This document shows, in pieces, positions 9,801 to 21,392 of a DNA stretch of 61,868 nt. Made by a program: the position numbers and the translations under genes. The stretch lies in the NCBI GenBank assembly GCA_000827265.1, contig KN834826.1:111419-173286 (forward strand), read 5' to 3'. Every line of letters starts with the position of its first letter. The first letter of the stretch is position 1. Origin of the DNA: Collybiopsis luxurians FD-317 M1. Its lineage: Eukaryota; Basidiomycota; Agaricomycetes; Agaricales; Omphalotaceae. The notes beneath the pieces are model-generated. The model did no database searches. It saw only the letters and a list, made by a program, of their open reading frames with translations, and was not told the origin of the DNA.

Positions 9801-12800
9801 CTAGCCTGGCTTTGGGAGCTTGTGCGCTGCAAGATGGCAAATAATGTGCTGAGGCTCAATAATATAGAAGCTTGGAGAAAGGGCCTGTAAAACATGCTCA
9901 GTACAAAGCAAGTTGCAAGGGAATTTGGAGTAAGGGTTCCATTGTTGTTGGTTGACTGGGAGGGGTTGATGTTTGCAAACAAAAAAGAACATTCGCATTG
10001 TATTCTCCAAAGGAACCTGCCAGATGTGAATAATGCAGCCTGTTGAAGTTCCTGAGCCTGCTCCTGGAATGTAGTGGTATATGTGGCTGGAAGACTCTAT
10101 TGATTTTTTACAGTGATAAGTCCATTCATCAAATGTGTAATGTCGGTGAGATTGGACAGTAGTTGGAAGGACTAGACTGTTCATAGGAATGTACAGAGAA
10201 TAGGCAGAACAATAGTGAGAGTCATGTGTGTTAAGGTAGGCCAGGAGATAGCTGTAGTGCCTGCAATCCTCAAACTCTGATGCCTTTGCCAGGAATGCAG
10301 CAACCTCTGAGTCAGTCATGGATTTAGGAGGGTCCATAAAGCTGTATACATTATGTGACTCCAGAATTCCAATGAGCTCTTCCATGGTAGATGTTTCCAA
10401 TGGAGAATCTGAGTTCTCTAGCAAGACCTTTAAGTTGCTGGGCTCATGAAGTAATGCTTGTAATTTAGATTTTCAAGAATATTGTCAGATCATGGTGAGT
10501 TCCATATCAACTATGAATAAAGTTAGTAAGACAGCAATGACTGAGACTGCAAGAGACCATACCAAAATGATTATTTGTTGGAATACCCTGTAGCTGTCCA
10601 TTCAGGCATTCACCAGACAACTCACTCAATGTTCCCATTGGTCCCCAGAATTTCATTAGCTGTGGAAAATGCATTGAGTAATGGTGGTTTGGCATGGATG
10701 GAAAGCCTGGATGTAAATCCTTTATTGTCCTCCAATAGGAGATAAAATGGCCCTGAAACTCATCTGCTTCTTTTTCCGATGTAGAGTATGCTGCAAGTAG
10801 GTTTAAGGAGGCAACAAGATGGCAAAAAATCTCCAGCCTGAGGTTTTCAACCTCATCCCCATTAAACCAGAACTCTGGGATAATGAGAGGGAAATGATGC
10901 TGAAGAGAACCCAGAGTTGATGTGCTTTGAGCTTTCCATGCTTACTCTCTCCCAGGTTACCTGGGGAGCGCTCAACCCAAGAGGGGAGCATTACATCTGT
11001 AATGCATTGGCAGATAGCCTTCACTTGCTCTGAAGTGAACTGAAATGCTCCAGGATCCACTCCAATGAAATCAGGGTTGTCACACCCATCCTCATCTTCT
11101 GGAAGTTCAATATCCCATGAGGCCATCTCAGAGTTGAAGAAAGTGCTAGACCCTGGATTTATGGGTGGAGTTGCACTTCCTTCACTTTCTTCCTCATCAG
11201 CCTCCTCTTCTCCTTCACTATCCAAGCTCCCTTCCATCTCTTCATCAGAGTCTACCTGCAGGTCTGAAGTGGAATGGTCCTCAGAAGCTGCACTCATTTC
11301 TATGTCCAAACTCTCTAAGTCAGTCCCAGCCTCCTCTGTATCCACTTGTGAAAATTGTTCATCAGCCTCTCTCTCTGCAATCTGCTTTACAGTCTCTTTC
11401 TTTCACCCTAAACCCCACAGAGCTCAAAGGTGATACTCCACATATCCTTCAAAACCAGCATGCATTGGACCAAGAATGGTAAACCAAACTGGGTCCCAGT
11501 GTGGAAAGTTGTATAGGGGAGTCCAGCATACACCATTTTCCTTGAACAATCAGTTCTTTTCCTTGACCAAGGATGCATTTAACCATGTTTGAGCCTGCTC
11601 TCTGACATCCCTCCCATTTTGCTGCACCCAGAACTCATGTTCCAGATCCTCTACATTATCTCTGTGACAGAGACAGTAGGTGCAGAAGTAGTCACACCCA
11701 TGAGATCCAAAGCCAATGATCTTCTCACTTGCTTGAAGATCAGCAATAGCAAGGTAAACTCAGGCAGCAACAGTTATTCCTTGGGGATGATTGAAGGTGG
11801 CAAGTTGCTTGCCATTGTGAAAGGCAGAAACTCTCTTTTGAAAGAACTCCAGGATATATGGAATGGTCCAAACAGTGGCCCCATTAGGAGCAGGCATGAG
11901 ACCAATGATTAAGGTGTTTTCAGGGAGAAAGTGTATTTCAAGAGGAAGGTTCATGCAGTAGAGAACAATGGCACCACATGAGATGGTTTTCCCTGCAGAA
12001 ATCATTCAAAAACCAACACATGGTGCTGATTAACACTTACCTGCAGCCTTATTTCCCAAAGGATTGAACCAGTCCACATAAACTGCAAAGACAAGGTGAT
12101 AAGGGGTATGTAGATAGTTTCGTAGGTGTTCCTGCCAGGCTGGACTGTCATAAACATCTTGCATCTTTTCACCTCGCCTCCAGTTTCCCTGTGCTGATCT
12201 GAGAAATGTCTGCTGAAGACATTCTTCAATTCTAGGCTGTGAAAATAGGCTTTCCAGCCATGATTCAAAGGATTGAGTGGTATACAAGCACCATGGAATG
12301 CACTTGAAAAATTGGCCCTTAGCATACCACTTCTTTTTAAATAATGCTGTTTTGCACTTGTGGGCTTGGCTTGATTTGCGGTATCTATAAGTACGGTGAT
12401 GTGTATTTGCTGGATATTGCATAAAGCACTTTGGGCAGACAATAAGACATATAAGCCTTGGATTCACATCCAAGCTATTATACACTGTTTGGATGTCAAG
12501 TGGAATCCCAGATACAGGTGAAGGTGCATTGATTTGTGCACCAAGTTCCTTCAGTGCAAGGTAGATGAGCTGAACAGTGGTGAGGAGGATGAGATGAAGG
12601 ACACAAAGAATAATATTTGCTGTTCTCTGGCTAATCCCCTTGCAGAGAACTAACCATGCCACAAATATGAAGCACAGTTGATAGATGGGTTTAATAGCTG
12701 CAACTATTAGTTTAATGTCTGGACTTCAAATTAGCTACTTACTTAGGGTCAAATTGGGAACCTCAAACTGAGGAGTCTGAGGAGTGTGCTTTACCTGAGG

Positions 12801-12830
12801 TCGAGCAGTTGGTTTCACTGACTGAGGCAT
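9801..12830 (-). pseudogene. Plavaka-like transposase relic
   Basis: Read on the minus strand with introns, the product matches the Plavaka transposases of basidiomycetes. Landmarks from N to C are IVCPKCFMQYPANTH, LYTTQSFESWLESLFSQP, MQDVYDSPAWQEHL, and VYVDWFNPLGNKAAGK. An intron then leads into TISCGAIVLYCMNLPLE, ENTLIIGLMPAP, FGSHGCDYFCTYCL and ILGPMHAGFEGYVEYHL. An acidic linker (near 11345-11100), MHFPQLMKFWGPMGTLSELS, and a C-terminal segment (PTTVQSHRHYTFDEWTYHC, VLQALSPSFYIIEPQHIICH) complete it. In-frame TGAs, for example after GITVAA and after YVEYHL, fit CGA to TGA change. I saw no clear terminal inverted repeats around it. The ATG at 12830 could be internal. Confidence 0.8.
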
Positions 12831-13780
12831 TTTCTGAGACTTCTTTCCTCCTTTCAGCTGGTCCTCCAATTGTCTCTGTAGATGATTTCTTCTGGTTTGG
12901 ATAGATACTTTTCATCCAATAGTTTTATGACCATTGGAATCAAGGAAAACAGATTTACAGCAGAGGTTACAAGAACAAACCACTTGTTTAGCCATATGGT
13001 TGTAATGCTGGACTGGAGAAAAAGCTGCTTACTAGGCTTTAGGATGATTGATACATCTGGGCGCTTATCTTATCTGACATGAGGTATAGGTATTCTGTGA
13101 GAAATTTTCATATATAATTAGCCTAGCTCCACTGAATATGTAGAAGAAAGTTTATGTTTGGGCCACAATATTGCCATTGTATGATAGAGCAATCTTTGCA
13201 AAAGCTTAGTGACTGCACAGTACTAGTATAGAAGGAAGCCAAAGTCAGTCTCTCACCTCCACCTGAAGATTATTCTATTCTTGGACATTTATTTGAATAT
13301 CTGCCAGCTTGCTTCTTGCATGTTGGGCTTCATAAGTGAGCTGTCAGTGACACTATTTTTGTTGGGTATAAATGGTGCTATGACAGAGAATCAACTTGCA
13401 GTTACTGATTTGGAATATCACACACAGGCAAGTAAGAACTTAGGTTATATATGCTTCTGTCTACTACTCTAAGGATGAGTTACTGTATGATCATGACTAC
13501 TCTGGGAGACAGGCTCTCAAATTTCAAACAAGAAGTGGTGCAAGTGCATTTGAGACCCCTGAAGAAAGCACTATTGTGCTACATGTTACATCAATCAGTA
13601 GTTCATGTGTCCTTGTTATTTGTTACAAAATACAGAACAGCTTAGGTCACTGGGTAGCATTATTCATTATGTGAACTTGTGGCTGTATTCATATGGTAGT
13701 AGATGAACTTACAGAATAATCACAACCCTTGGACAAGAAATACTACATGAAAGATTGATTCAGCAATTGTACAGAACAGA

Positions 13781-13945
13781 AAATGCAGAAATCTGAGGAT
13801 TATGTAAGTTGTATCACTTGACCATTCTTGCCAAAGGAAACACAGAAGTTTGAGGTTTATGTAAGGTCCATCACATGACCATTATTTTGTTTTCTCAGCA
13901 AAAGAAACACAGAAATTTGAGGTTTATGTAAGCTATTTCAGTATG
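13781..13945. repeat. Tandem repeat, about 65 bp x 2.6
   Basis: Three successive copies contain AAACACAGAAGTTTGAGG or a close variant, followed by TTATGTAAG and a CATGACCATT segment. They start near 13781, 13840 and 13906. Confidence 0.7.
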
Positions 13946-14041
13946 CCATGCTTTGACTTGATTCTATAGTTTAAAATAAGCAAATCAGTTGAATATGGGT
14001 TTATTGTATCACGAAGAGGTGCTGTACTAAAGGTAGGAGAA

Positions 14042-14090
14042 GTGTGAAATAGGTGAAATATGTGAAATATGTGAAATATGGGAAAAATGG
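14042..14090. repeat. Short tandem repeat, TGTGAAATA units
   Basis: Repeats of GTGAAATAG and GTGAAATAT occur about four times in a row. Confidence 0.65.
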
Positions 14091-14337
14091 AAAGGTGTCA
14101 AGGGTAGGTGTGATTCAAGAAGAATGGCAGAAATGTGAACTGTGAGGCATGGATCCATACACTGCTGTACCTTTCCTTTTATCAAAACAGAAGTGTGACA
14201 TATGGAAAGGTGATCTGAGTTTATTATGAGTGCTAGAAACATGGGCTGTGCACATTGTCATGAGGCATAGTATCATAAAATGGGTGTATCCTTTCTTCTA
14301 TCACATCCCTCTATCATAACGACAACCTTCCTTCATT

Positions 14338-15095
14338 ATGATTGGACACATACCCTCCACTGTTATCCTGCTCCACTCTCAAAGCAATGACCAAGTCCAA
14401 GTCAAGCATAGTTCTGATGTCCTTGATGTTTTGCTGCACTTTCTCTATCCACAATGTACTGCCCCTGACCTTGGCACTATGTCATTCTTGGAGCTCTCTA
14501 ATGCCATTCAGGCTGCTAATGAATGGGGTCTTGAATATGCCACTGACCGCTTCTTAGTCCAGCTGTTGTAAGCATTACCAGATCTTACCCAATACTGTTA
14601 TACCAATACTTACATCCTTTAGCTGGTTCATTCCATCTCCCAATATTTATTCAGTTTTCCTTCTCGCTGGAAAATACAACCACACTCCACTCTTTGCTGC
14701 AGCTGCTCCTTACTCTGTTCACTTCTCTACTGAAACCTTATGGGACCTTGGGGTTAGTGCTACACTGTGTATGAAGTGGGTCAGTCTCTTTCCTGTTCCA
14801 TGTTATCAGGGTTAGCATTGACTGTTTATAGGCCATCTATCGAGAGCAACTGATAAAAGCACTGACCGCTGGTCATGCTATTGCTGAAAACCATGCAGCT
14901 ATCTGCACTCATTGGCAGGATAATGTCATTCCAGCTCTGGCTAATAAAATGGGGCCACCCCATGGTCTACTGGGACTTCAGCACTTTGCAATTGAAGGTT
15001 ATAATGCAACAGGAAGGCTGCATGAACCCACCATCCAGGACATTGCTTTGAGTATAGAGGCGGCCTTATCTGCAAGCAATAACTGTTGCAAGTAG
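14338..15095 (+). CDS. Fungal BTB/POZ-domain protein, N-terminally incomplete
   Basis: Three exons join in frame with no stop: 14338-14567, 14623-14752 and 14832-15095, with GT-AG introns 14568-14622 and 14753-14831. The first exon carries the second half of a BTB fold (SSDVLDVLLHFLYPQC, MSFLELSNAIQAANEWGLEY), as in the large agaricomycete BTB family. The next exons give the helical region typical of that family (FLLAGKYNHTPLFAAAAPYS; EQLIKALTAGHAIAENHAAI). The N-terminal part with the usual D-x-h-x-h-x-S motif is missing, so either an upstream exon is unrecognised or the gene is truncated. BTB proteins of this type are often adaptors for Cullin3 ubiquitin ligase. Unlike its neighbours it shows no stop codon. 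Confidence 0.65.
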
Positions 15096-15936
15096 TGTTT
15101 GGAGGGTTGGAAAAGTGTCACCTTTACTGAGCTTGCTTCTGTTTGCTTTCCACTCTAGGAGCATAAGTAGCTTTCACATTACATCCTTCATTCCCTTTAG
15201 CTACATGTATATGTACAATACACACCTTAGAAATATGCAATGAAAACACTGTCGTATTAAAGAGTCAGGATAAGCATTTGGCCAGAGTTTGCCTGAGGCC
15301 TGCTTTTCCCTCTTGAGAGCCCACCTGTAGGGACCTGTGTATTATCTATTTAACTGTGATAACAGCTCCTGCTGTTAAATTATTGTTTTAAATTCATCAG
15401 AGTTACTCTTGTGAGCTTATGTCTTGGAAGAGAGTTTGAAGAAATATGAAGCTTAGAATGAATTTTAGGTGAATCATAGGAGAGCACTCAAATCAGCATT
15501 CATTGGCAAGTTGCACAGGCTATCTGGCTCATTAGGAATAGTCTGCCCAAGTATTCCTTCAAGACATTTCCCAATCTAGAAAATTAAGTAAAAACCCTTG
15601 GATCATTGTCACTTGGTGACTCATGTATCCCATTTGTTTCTCTTAACTCTTTCAAAATGGACTCACTGCAATGTGAAAGACCTCACAACATGTCATCTTG
15701 CCAGCTTGCAATTAGTGCTTCTTTCTTGTCACATTTAGAAGACAACAGTGCTCCCATCATAACACATGTTTGTGATATCACAATGGTGAGAAGCTTTCCT
15801 AAATTTATATCACATCTCTCTCTCCATCTTCACTTCCAATGGCTTCACTTCATTAGAAGAAACATTTCACATTCAGGGTCTCATCCACTCATTTGTGACA
15901 ACTTCACCTCAATTTATAGATAGAAACTAACACTTG
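15096..15936. other. Intergenic, no gene seen
   Basis: No recognisable coding stretch. A small open frame at 15606-15923 has no features that support a gene. The right end forms the promoter of the deaminase relic. Confidence 0.4.
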
Positions 15937-15944
15937 TATAAAAA
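15937..15944 (+). promoter_or_regulatory. TATA box upstream of deaminase relic
   Basis: TATAAAAA lies 43 bases before the ATG at 15987, a spacing like that of the antisense genes in the retrotransposon. Confidence 0.45.
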
Positions 15945-15986
15945 GAGCCGTGGTGAGCTGTCTGTTTTGTCTCAGTGCTCCACAGC

Positions 15987-16940
15987 ATGCCTAAGGTTTA
16001 TTGTCACAAATGTTGCTCTACCCACTTTGTTCAGCCCCATGTCACTGATGTCAAAAAAGAGGTGAAGCTTCTGAGTCCAAACTGGAAGATGAAGAGTTCA
16101 AAAAAGACATCAGAAAGGAGGATGAGGATGAATGTCAGTAGAGCTTCGGATTGTACCCCATTATCTATTGAATTTTGTCTTCAGCTGTTCACCCAAAAAA
16201 CAATATGCCTGGTTTACAGGTTACTCACTTCTTAGACACAATCATGGCATGGCATATGGCCTGTTATCTCATATGGAAAGCCATAGATCAGGGCTATTTT
16301 GAATCCACCTCTTTTTTTCACTATCACATTCAGTTGCCCAAGTATACCCTCCCCCAGCTTGAAAAGGGCAAAGGTGCAGATGTTGCCACCACTCTGAATC
16401 AGATTCTCAAAGTAGATGAATCAGATGAAGCGGAGAAAGTTCCAGCTCCTCATGGGATGTTTGCACTTTGTAAGGCACACAATGCTTGCCTGCACACCAA
16501 AGCTGCACTCATGGCACTTTGCATGTTAAGATATCTGGGGTGCAAGGTGAGCAATATCCATGCGGCATGTTTATTGTTGTGTTATATTGATATGAATGTA
16601 GATTTATGTTGGAGTCAGCAAAAAATGCTGTTCCTTATGTTGGCTACTCTATCGGCTTCTCAATGATCCTGAAATATGTATTTCCCTGACAACTGGGACT
16701 CATGGTGTGCTTTTTCCTTGGATAGCCCCCCCTAACCTTCCTGACAATATCTATCAATGGATTCATGAATTTCTCTCAATGGGAATAAAGGATAAGATTA
16801 CAGGCTCTCACTCTTGACAAAGCTCTGGAATGGCATCTGAAGTAGCAGAAATGGTTGGATTGCTAGGGGGTTTCAGTCTTGATCCTAAAGCTATTGAAAA
16901 CCTTCAAAATGGAAGTACTAGTACTAGCAGTAACATGTAG
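15987..16940 (+). pseudogene. OTT_1508-like nucleic-acid deaminase relic
   Basis: The 3' half matches the fungal OTT_1508-like zinc-dependent deaminase family. The second motif is IYVGVSKKCCSLCWLLYRLL, with the zinc-binding CxxC, followed by TTGTHGVLFPWIAPPNLPD. A 55-base GT-AG intron (16547-16601) joins this to the first motif, where HAE is expected but ACLHTKAALMAL is found. Both changes (Ala to Thr, Glu to Lys) can come from CG to CA transitions in CACGCCGAA, so the proton-shuttling Glu is gone. A TGA after GITGSHS-like sequence near 16816 also fits CGA to TGA. The N-terminus (PKVYCHKCCSTHFVQPH) includes a frame break before an acidic stretch near 16080. Substrate is unknown; the family is expanded in basidiomycetes. 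Confidence 0.65.
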
Positions 16941-17249
16941 CATATCTTAGGTTCCTGTCTGTGGTGACTCACTGATCATCATTACTGTCCTTTCAAAAAT
17001 CATTCTCTCCATAGCTACACCTTTATAAATGTTGAAATTACTACTAGTTTTAAGCCATTTATGCTATTTTGTAAAATGACATTACTGTAAAATTATTGAG
17101 ACTATTGACTGCCAGGAAACTCTCAGGCCTGATCCAAGGGATTCCAGGCTTGCTCAGGGATAACCAAGGTTGATCAGGGATACCTTAAGGACACATCAGG
17201 GTCTCAGGGATTTGGCTCAAATCCTGAGCCTGTCTGGCTACCCAGGCTA
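16941..17249. other. No gene seen; TCAGGGA-rich stretch
   Basis: Several short TCAGGGAT repeats occur at 17130-17240, leading into the hairpin at 17259. No protein is recognised. Confidence 0.4.
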
Positions 17250-18552
17250 TCAGGGTCCCCACAGACTTCCTGAGTCACCCCAGGAATAGGGCCAATTCCT
17301 GGGGTGACTCAGGAAGTCTGTGGTTGCCTGGGCTTTAGGTACTTTTCCTGATGTTCTGGTTGTATGAATTTCTTCCTGTGTTTGGGCATCCAGAACTATT
17401 ATTCCCCTGGTACTGGGGTTGAACCGGTCCCTGGTAATAGTTCTGAATATTCTGTTTGACCACAGGGCTTGCTTCTGGAATAGCAGGATAGTTAAAATTT
17501 GAATGCGCCCCAAGTTTTCATTGTGAATCATGGGTGGCTTGCAACGACATATCTAAATCCTAGAAATGATTCACCCATTGGTCATAGGTGATAGGCTTGT
17601 TGCATTGTGCAGCAACCAGCAACTCCAGGTTATTATGAACTGCTCATTGCACAAAACAAGTGCAACATCATTATATCCTGTCTTGAATGCAGCTTGTTGG
17701 AATCTGACAATAAATTTGGCAAATGTTTCTTGCAGTTGCTGACAGATCCAGTCAAGTTGAGTCTGAGCATCCCATTGTGCATCAAATATTCCAAAATACT
17801 TCTCCCATTCTGCAACAAAAGCAGGCCAATTGTATAATGCAATGATGCTATCCCCCATATCTCATTGTCTGAGGAGATTATCAGTGTGCAGCAGCAGCAT
17901 CTGTCAAATATGTTACTGCAAAAGCAATCTTGTCCTGATCATCTTCATAGATGGTGTGTTTTGCTTTGAAGATCCTGTGTAATTGTGAGATGAATGGTTC
18001 CTACTTTGTTTTGTTGAGTCCAGTAAATGGATCAGGTTTTTGGATGTCAATCTTAGCCTCTTTGTTCATCCGGTCCTTGTGTCAGTTGAATTCAGGGATC
18101 TGATTTGCATCTTGTCCCAGTGGGCCTGCTTCACCTCTTTCTCCATGAGGTCCCTGTACTGCCAGCCAACCCTAATGATCATTCCAATAAGCATCCATTG
18201 TTCCCCAATCACTAGGTGGTCCTCTGCCCCCTCCTGGTGGTTCTCCTCTGGGTGGTCCTCCTCCACCTTGAGGTGGTCCTCCAGGTGATCTTCTGGGGAA
18301 TCCATATGGTGGGCCTCCACTGGGTGGGCCTCTTCCTCCTCCTGGGGAGCTGTCAGGTGGATAATACGATCCTCCACCAGCTCCCACCAGGGGCAATGGC
18401 CAGTTCATGTAAAAATTACATGATTTCATGTCACCTTGAAGTTCACCTTGACATTCACCTTGAAGATCATGTAAAAATTGGGTATACATATCTTTTGATT
18501 GGCACCCATAAATCTTTAAGGGGTAAAAATTTCCCAAGATCTGAGTTAGCAT
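17250..18552 (-). pseudogene. Ty3/Gypsy Gag relic
   Basis: The minus strand starts with ATG at 18552 (MLTQILGNFYPLK). It continues into a Gly/Pro-rich segment (PGGPPQGGGGPP) at about 18350-18200, and then a retrotransposon Gag capsid-like core (PDPFTGLNKTK, HRIFKAKHTIYEDDQDKIAF, YNWPAFVAEWEKYFGIFDAQ, FAKFIVRFQQAAFKTGYND). This order, low complexity followed by a helical core with the W-x-x-F and R-F-Q-Q features, fits the retrotransposon gag family. Stops and a frame change interrupt the C-terminal part. No zinc knuckle is seen before the frame is lost at the hairpin. It may belong to an older element into which copy 2 inserted. Confidence 0.7.
17259..17323. repeat. Perfect inverted repeat, 29-base arms, 7-base loop
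   Basis: The left arm at 17259-17287 (starting CCACAGACTTCC) is the exact reverse complement of 17295-17323. It would form a strong hairpin in DNA or RNA. It falls at the end of the Gag relic. Confidence 0.9.
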
Positions 18553-18557
18553 CTCAG
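18386..18557. repeat. Dispersed repeat of about 170 bp, copy 2
   Basis: It matches 9267-9440 in direct orientation and includes the first codons of the reverse-strand Gag relic. Confidence 0.6.
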
Positions 18558-19032
18558 ATTGTTGGGATCACAGCCTTGCGCCAATGAGAATTTCCTTTCT
18601 TAGGCAATGCAAGGAGAACATTTAGATTACCAAACATACATGGTGTGTTATATGTTAGTCGCTTAGTGTTTGAGAAACTCGCTGACATCTTTTCTCCCAC
18701 ATTCTGCAGGGCTGTCACTTCATAGTATTTGCTCTGTCAGCCTTTGTTACGACCCATACTTTTCAGTATCTTGGAAATACATTACTTGCCTGCATGAAAA
18801 AGATTTAAGTGGAGCTGCATGCAAAGTTGATGAGGAGCTATTTGAAGTTTTTGCATTGGTATGTGAACCTTACCATTTTACACTCCCAATGCTAATGCTA
18901 GTCCTCCAACATTCTGGGCAATGCAGTTGTTGCTACTGGAAGCATTGATGGCCATCTCATCCCCTATAGTTGATCCTTCCAACATGCATTGTAAGATTCT
19001 ATCATTATGCTGTGTCTGGAGCTCAGGGCTTG
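18558..19032. other. Left flank of Ty3/Gypsy copy 2, no gene seen
   Basis: This lies between the start of the Gag relic and the LTR. A minus-strand open stretch at 18878-19032 (STIGDEMAINASSSNNCIA) continues into the LTR but has no recognisable domain. It may be leader or gag-upstream sequence of the older element. Confidence 0.35.
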
Positions 19033-19426
19033 TGTTAGGACCTTTACTACCTTTGTTGTTAGAAGCTTGTAGCAGGTTCAATGAATAGAAAGTATTTTAT
19101 TATACCACAGCTGAGACAGAATACGCAATGGGGAGTCGCTACGTACAACAGGTGAATGAGTCCTGTATGGTTTTGGTATTGGATGTGGAGGAATGATCCT
19201 CGAGTGTCGAATAATAAATCTAGTAGCTCGGTGCAACTAGAAATAGTATATCGAAAGAACTCGTTAAGACAGTATTAACGAGGGTTGACTCAGAAGGTTC
19301 GTGACTCAGTGTCCATTTACCCTATGAGACAGAATATTTGAAAGGCTACAGCAGTCGAATAGTCTTGTTGATCAGTTCGACAAGTGAGAAGTGGATATGC
19401 CAGTGACTCAGTGTCAATGGGGTTTG
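19033..19426 (-). repeat. Truncated 3' LTR of copy 2 (394 of 695 bp)
   Basis: It is colinear without indels with bases 27565-27958 of the intact LTR, then breaks at GGGGTTTG and continues straight into antisense gene A. The missing 301 bases contain the U3 TATA box. Confidence 0.92.
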
Positions 19427-21091
19427 CAGGATGCTTATCTTGCCAATTTGAGTCCTGAGGTTTTGGATAGGGTAGATGTCAAAGAGTGGAGGAACATTTT
19501 CAGGAACTACCCATCTTGCGAATATTGCGAGTCGCATAATCTTCACTCCTCCTGCTCCCTTTGCCCCGACTCTTTATTGTGTAGTACTTGCAAAGCAAAC
19601 TATCCTTCTAGCAAGAAGTTTTGTTCCTTCAAGAGTATCTTTCATCTCCTCCAATTCCACATCCTCGCTAAGCTCCCCCTCATTGTCACCTATCGTATCA
19701 TGTCAAGTTGAGGGCTGTTTGCTATTTGGGGCAAGGAATGGAATGCCTTAATGATGGGGTTGCAAAAAATCCCTTACTACTGTAATCATCCTGAGGAGTT
19801 AGGTTTATTGTTGGACAGGCTGAGGGTTTCAGAAGGCAAAAGGAAAGCTGGTGAGTTCAATGAGTCTAGGGTTGTTATAGTACTCATTATCTTCCTAGTC
19901 ATCTCTTCGAATGCCTTTCGAAAGAGTCAGCTCCTTTGACAGGAGGGAATACGTTTAGGGGAGTCAAGTCGCGAACAGGTTGTTCCGAATTTGTATCATA
20001 AGGGGAAGGAAGTCATTCGCAACACTGCAGATGTTGACGTGGAGATGGGCACTCCAGAAGAGCTGGATGCCATGACTTTGGATTATCCCGAAGATGTTCC
20101 ACCTCCCCCTGTCCCTGTTCCGACACCTTCCACCCCTGTCTGAAAGGCCAGCAATAACTGGTCCTATTGTGAGGTTTCCAGCTTGAAAATGTGGTTTTTT
20201 GAACCTCTTGTCAAGCAAGTCCCTTCCGATGGGTCTTCTCCAACTTGGGACGAAAGTAAGTCTCGGTTTAAACTCTTTTTCTTTTTGCACGTCCGTACTA
20301 ATTAACCTCTTCAGTGATACAGACTGCCATAGAATGTGTGGTTACAAGGATGGCATCATTGTTTGCTGGTCCCGGGAAGAAGATGCTCGAGGAGGATTTA
20401 TGGGCTCTGGTGGATGGAATGATTCAAGGAGCGTTTGCAGATCTTGAAGAACAATTGGTGTGTAATCCCACACTTCTGTGGATTTATCTAGTCGTTTACC
20501 ATTTTTCATGTTCCTTTAGCAGCACTCCCCTTCTGAGCCACCTGCGCCATTCTCAAGTGAATCCCTGCTTCGGTTCGTCAAGTCGCTAATGGTTGTGAAT
20601 ATGACTTCTGCAAACATCATCGATTCTCAACAGGACAAACTCCTCTGAGCATATCGGGAGTATCAAGCTTTATTGCAGAAGTCGGATTGTCTGGAGACCG
20701 AGAATCTCCATTTGAAGGAGCAAGTGTCCTTGTGGGAAAGTCAGTTGGAGGAGAAGGACAAGGAATTAGCTCATCTGAAATCCTTTGTAAGGCATTTCAA
20801 AGGTGACATTCAGTCGTGAGTAGGTTCCTTTCTTCTCTTTTGACTGGTTTAGTTTTTTGATAGGATATCTTACAGGAGGTTCAGCAATTAAGGGGAGCAT
20901 TGGAAGCTCGGGATGGCAAGATAGAGGAGCTAAAGAAGAAGTTGGCTGCAAGTGAGGAGGCCCGTTGAGTCACAGCGGAAGAGTCAAAGTCATGAGATGA
21001 TAAACTCAGCCAACTTCGACAGCTTTTTGAGTTGGTCTGAGGGCAGTTTGCTGCTGCCTTGCCCACAAAGCCTTCTTCCAGTAGTTCCTAG
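19427..21091 (+). pseudogene. Antisense gene A, copy 2, N-terminally deleted
   Basis: It is homologous to 4408-5897, starting at DAYLANLSPEVLDRVD. The Cys cluster (CEYCESHNLHSSCSLCPDSL), the coiled coils and all three introns align, so the spliced structure predates the split of the two copies. In-frame stops occur, for example TGA at 20966-20968, which aligns with CAA in copy 1 (CGA likely ancestral). Near 20142 a TGA replaces TGG of copy 1. The promoter and about the first 90 residues were lost in the deletion that fused this gene to the LTR; an ATG within the LTR (19397) now opens a chimeric frame. Confidence 0.75.
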
Positions 21092-21392
21092 GACTTTTGG
21101 CTCATAGATTTTTTGTATATTGATAGATCCTTATTCCAAATTTTTTGTATTTCCCTTCCTAAATTAAATCTTTTTCTTTTTTAGGCCCCTCCTTTGTGTG
21201 AAATAAGAAGTTGCCCCGGGTTTGAAATAAGATATCTCCTGAGAATCAAAGTATTCAAAAATTTCCATGAGGTGTATGCATGTGGCTGCACGTTTTGTCC
21301 CTTATTAGGTTCATATCGGGCATCCTTGTCTCAATAAAAGGATACTTTTTTGAGACTATTTTTCTATCCTCATTTTGAGATCCTCCCTTGTC

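Larger units (their letters stand above)
12831..14337. other. No gene seen apart from short tandem repeats
   Basis: No protein similarity is recognised on either strand. The region may hold the 5' side of the Plavaka relic up to about 12890 and the promoter of the BTB fragment. Two tandem-repeat stretches are listed separately. Confidence 0.4.

Noticed and set aside
11065..11482. Forward Ser/Leu-rich frames at 11 kb
   Set aside because: Opposite strand of the acidic linker of the Plavaka-like transposase.
18216..18587. Forward frame opposite the Gag Pro/Gly region
   Set aside because: Low-complexity shadow of the reverse-strand Gag.
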